A program made the translations under genes and the position numbers. From contig JASNGC010000002.1 in NCBI GenBank assembly GCA_038659295.1, positions 124,001-188,000 of the forward strand: a DNA stretch of 64,000 bases, in the 5' to 3' direction. Shown here one piece after another: positions 63,897 through 64,000 of the stretch (its first letter is position 1; each line of letters opens with the position of its first letter). Source of the stretch: Enterocytospora artemiae. Lineage: Eukaryota; Microsporidia. Below the pieces are notes generated by a model. That model was not told where the DNA came from. It worked only from the letters and a program-made list of their open reading frames with translations, and ran no database searches.

Positions 63897-64000
63897 ATGA
63901 CTAAAAATTTTATGTTTACAGACAGAACCAGTAACAGCCAGCGACGTCAAAGAGAAGACCAGCAGGTAGAGTTGAGACGTGTAAAGAATGAAGAGATATT
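63897..64000 (+). CDS. SRP1: Importin alpha (N-terminal IBB domain, partial)
   Basis: 34 codons visible before the window ends. After TGACCCATAGG the frame reads MTKNFMFTDRT, then a basic stretch QRRQREDQQVELRRVKNEEI. This resembles the importin-beta-binding domain of importin alpha ('[25 protein letters not shown]'). Importin alpha links NLS cargo to importin beta. Armadillo repeats would lie beyond the window, so the assignment rests on the IBB alone. Confidence 0.6.
   Translation, partial: MTKNFMFTDRTSNSQRRQREDQQVELRRVKNEEI

Noticed and set aside
1..64000. CRISPR arrays, insertion sequences, transposases, prophage genes
   Set aside because: No regularly spaced repeats, no transposase or integrase motifs and no terminal inverted repeats with target duplications; the gene content is eukaryotic.

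Overview
The window looks like a chromosome piece from a microsporidian (an obligate intracellular fungal relative). The sequence is A+T-rich and gene-dense. Genes are almost all uninterrupted and short for their families, with an LRR protein and ricin-B-lectin-like proteins as lineage-type accessory genes. A short C-block (CCC to CCCCC) lies a few bases before most start codons, and AATAAA signals often overlap the stop codon. The C-block is a published microsporidian start signal. Proteins match fungal/eukaryotic families throughout. I cannot name the genus.

Layout. 0-2.5 kb: the 5' end of a PUS3-like pseudouridine synthase, eS19, eIF1 and a 5S rRNA gene. 3-11 kb: an accessory region with a giant LRR protein, a decayed coding remnant, PHO88/SND3, and three related membrane-anchored, probably secreted proteins inside a large inverted duplication. 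11-17 kb: Nudix hydrolase, MetRS, tRNA-Asp, ASNSD1-like amidotransferase and a NOT4-like protein without RING. 17-19.3 kb: three tandem copies of a small multi-spanning membrane protein in different states of decay. 19.5-27.9 kb: proteasome alpha6, TBC Rab-GAP, tetraspanin-like protein, BFR1-like coiled coil, PUF repeat protein, PWWP protein. 28-29.7 kb: two ricin-B-lectin-like paralogues. 30-35 kb: tRNA-Thr, TAF5 diverging from RPB7, STE12, a TRAPP subunit. 35.4-47 kb: E2 enzyme, RPN5, RPN9, two uncharacterised proteins, septin, RPF1, SPT5. 47-56.5 kb: Derlin with a long acidic tail, ferritin, TFIIE-beta, an AIG1/FAR-17a hydrolase, a TOG-array protein, a DTD-like protein, IMP4. 57-64 kb: RPN12-like protein, two hypotheticals, PIG-V/GPI18, CZIB, PP2A catalytic subunit and the first codons of importin alpha.

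Shared processes. Much of the housekeeping content is protein turnover (PRE5, RPN5, RPN9, RPN12-like, E2, Derlin), transcription (TAF5, RPB7, TFIIE-beta, SPT5, STE12, NOT4-like), ribosome assembly (RPF1, IMP4, eS19, 5S) and secretory-pathway work (SND3, TRAPP, TBC, BFR1, PIG-V).

The most interesting features are the three accessory islands (6.4-11 kb, 17-19.3 kb, 28-29.7 kb). There, paralogue families carry single frameshifts at homopolymers or short duplications while the neighbouring housekeeping genes are intact. Also notable are conserved enzymes that have lost a defining motif: NOT4 without RING, DTD without Gly-cisPro, and a septin with a displaced P-loop lysine.
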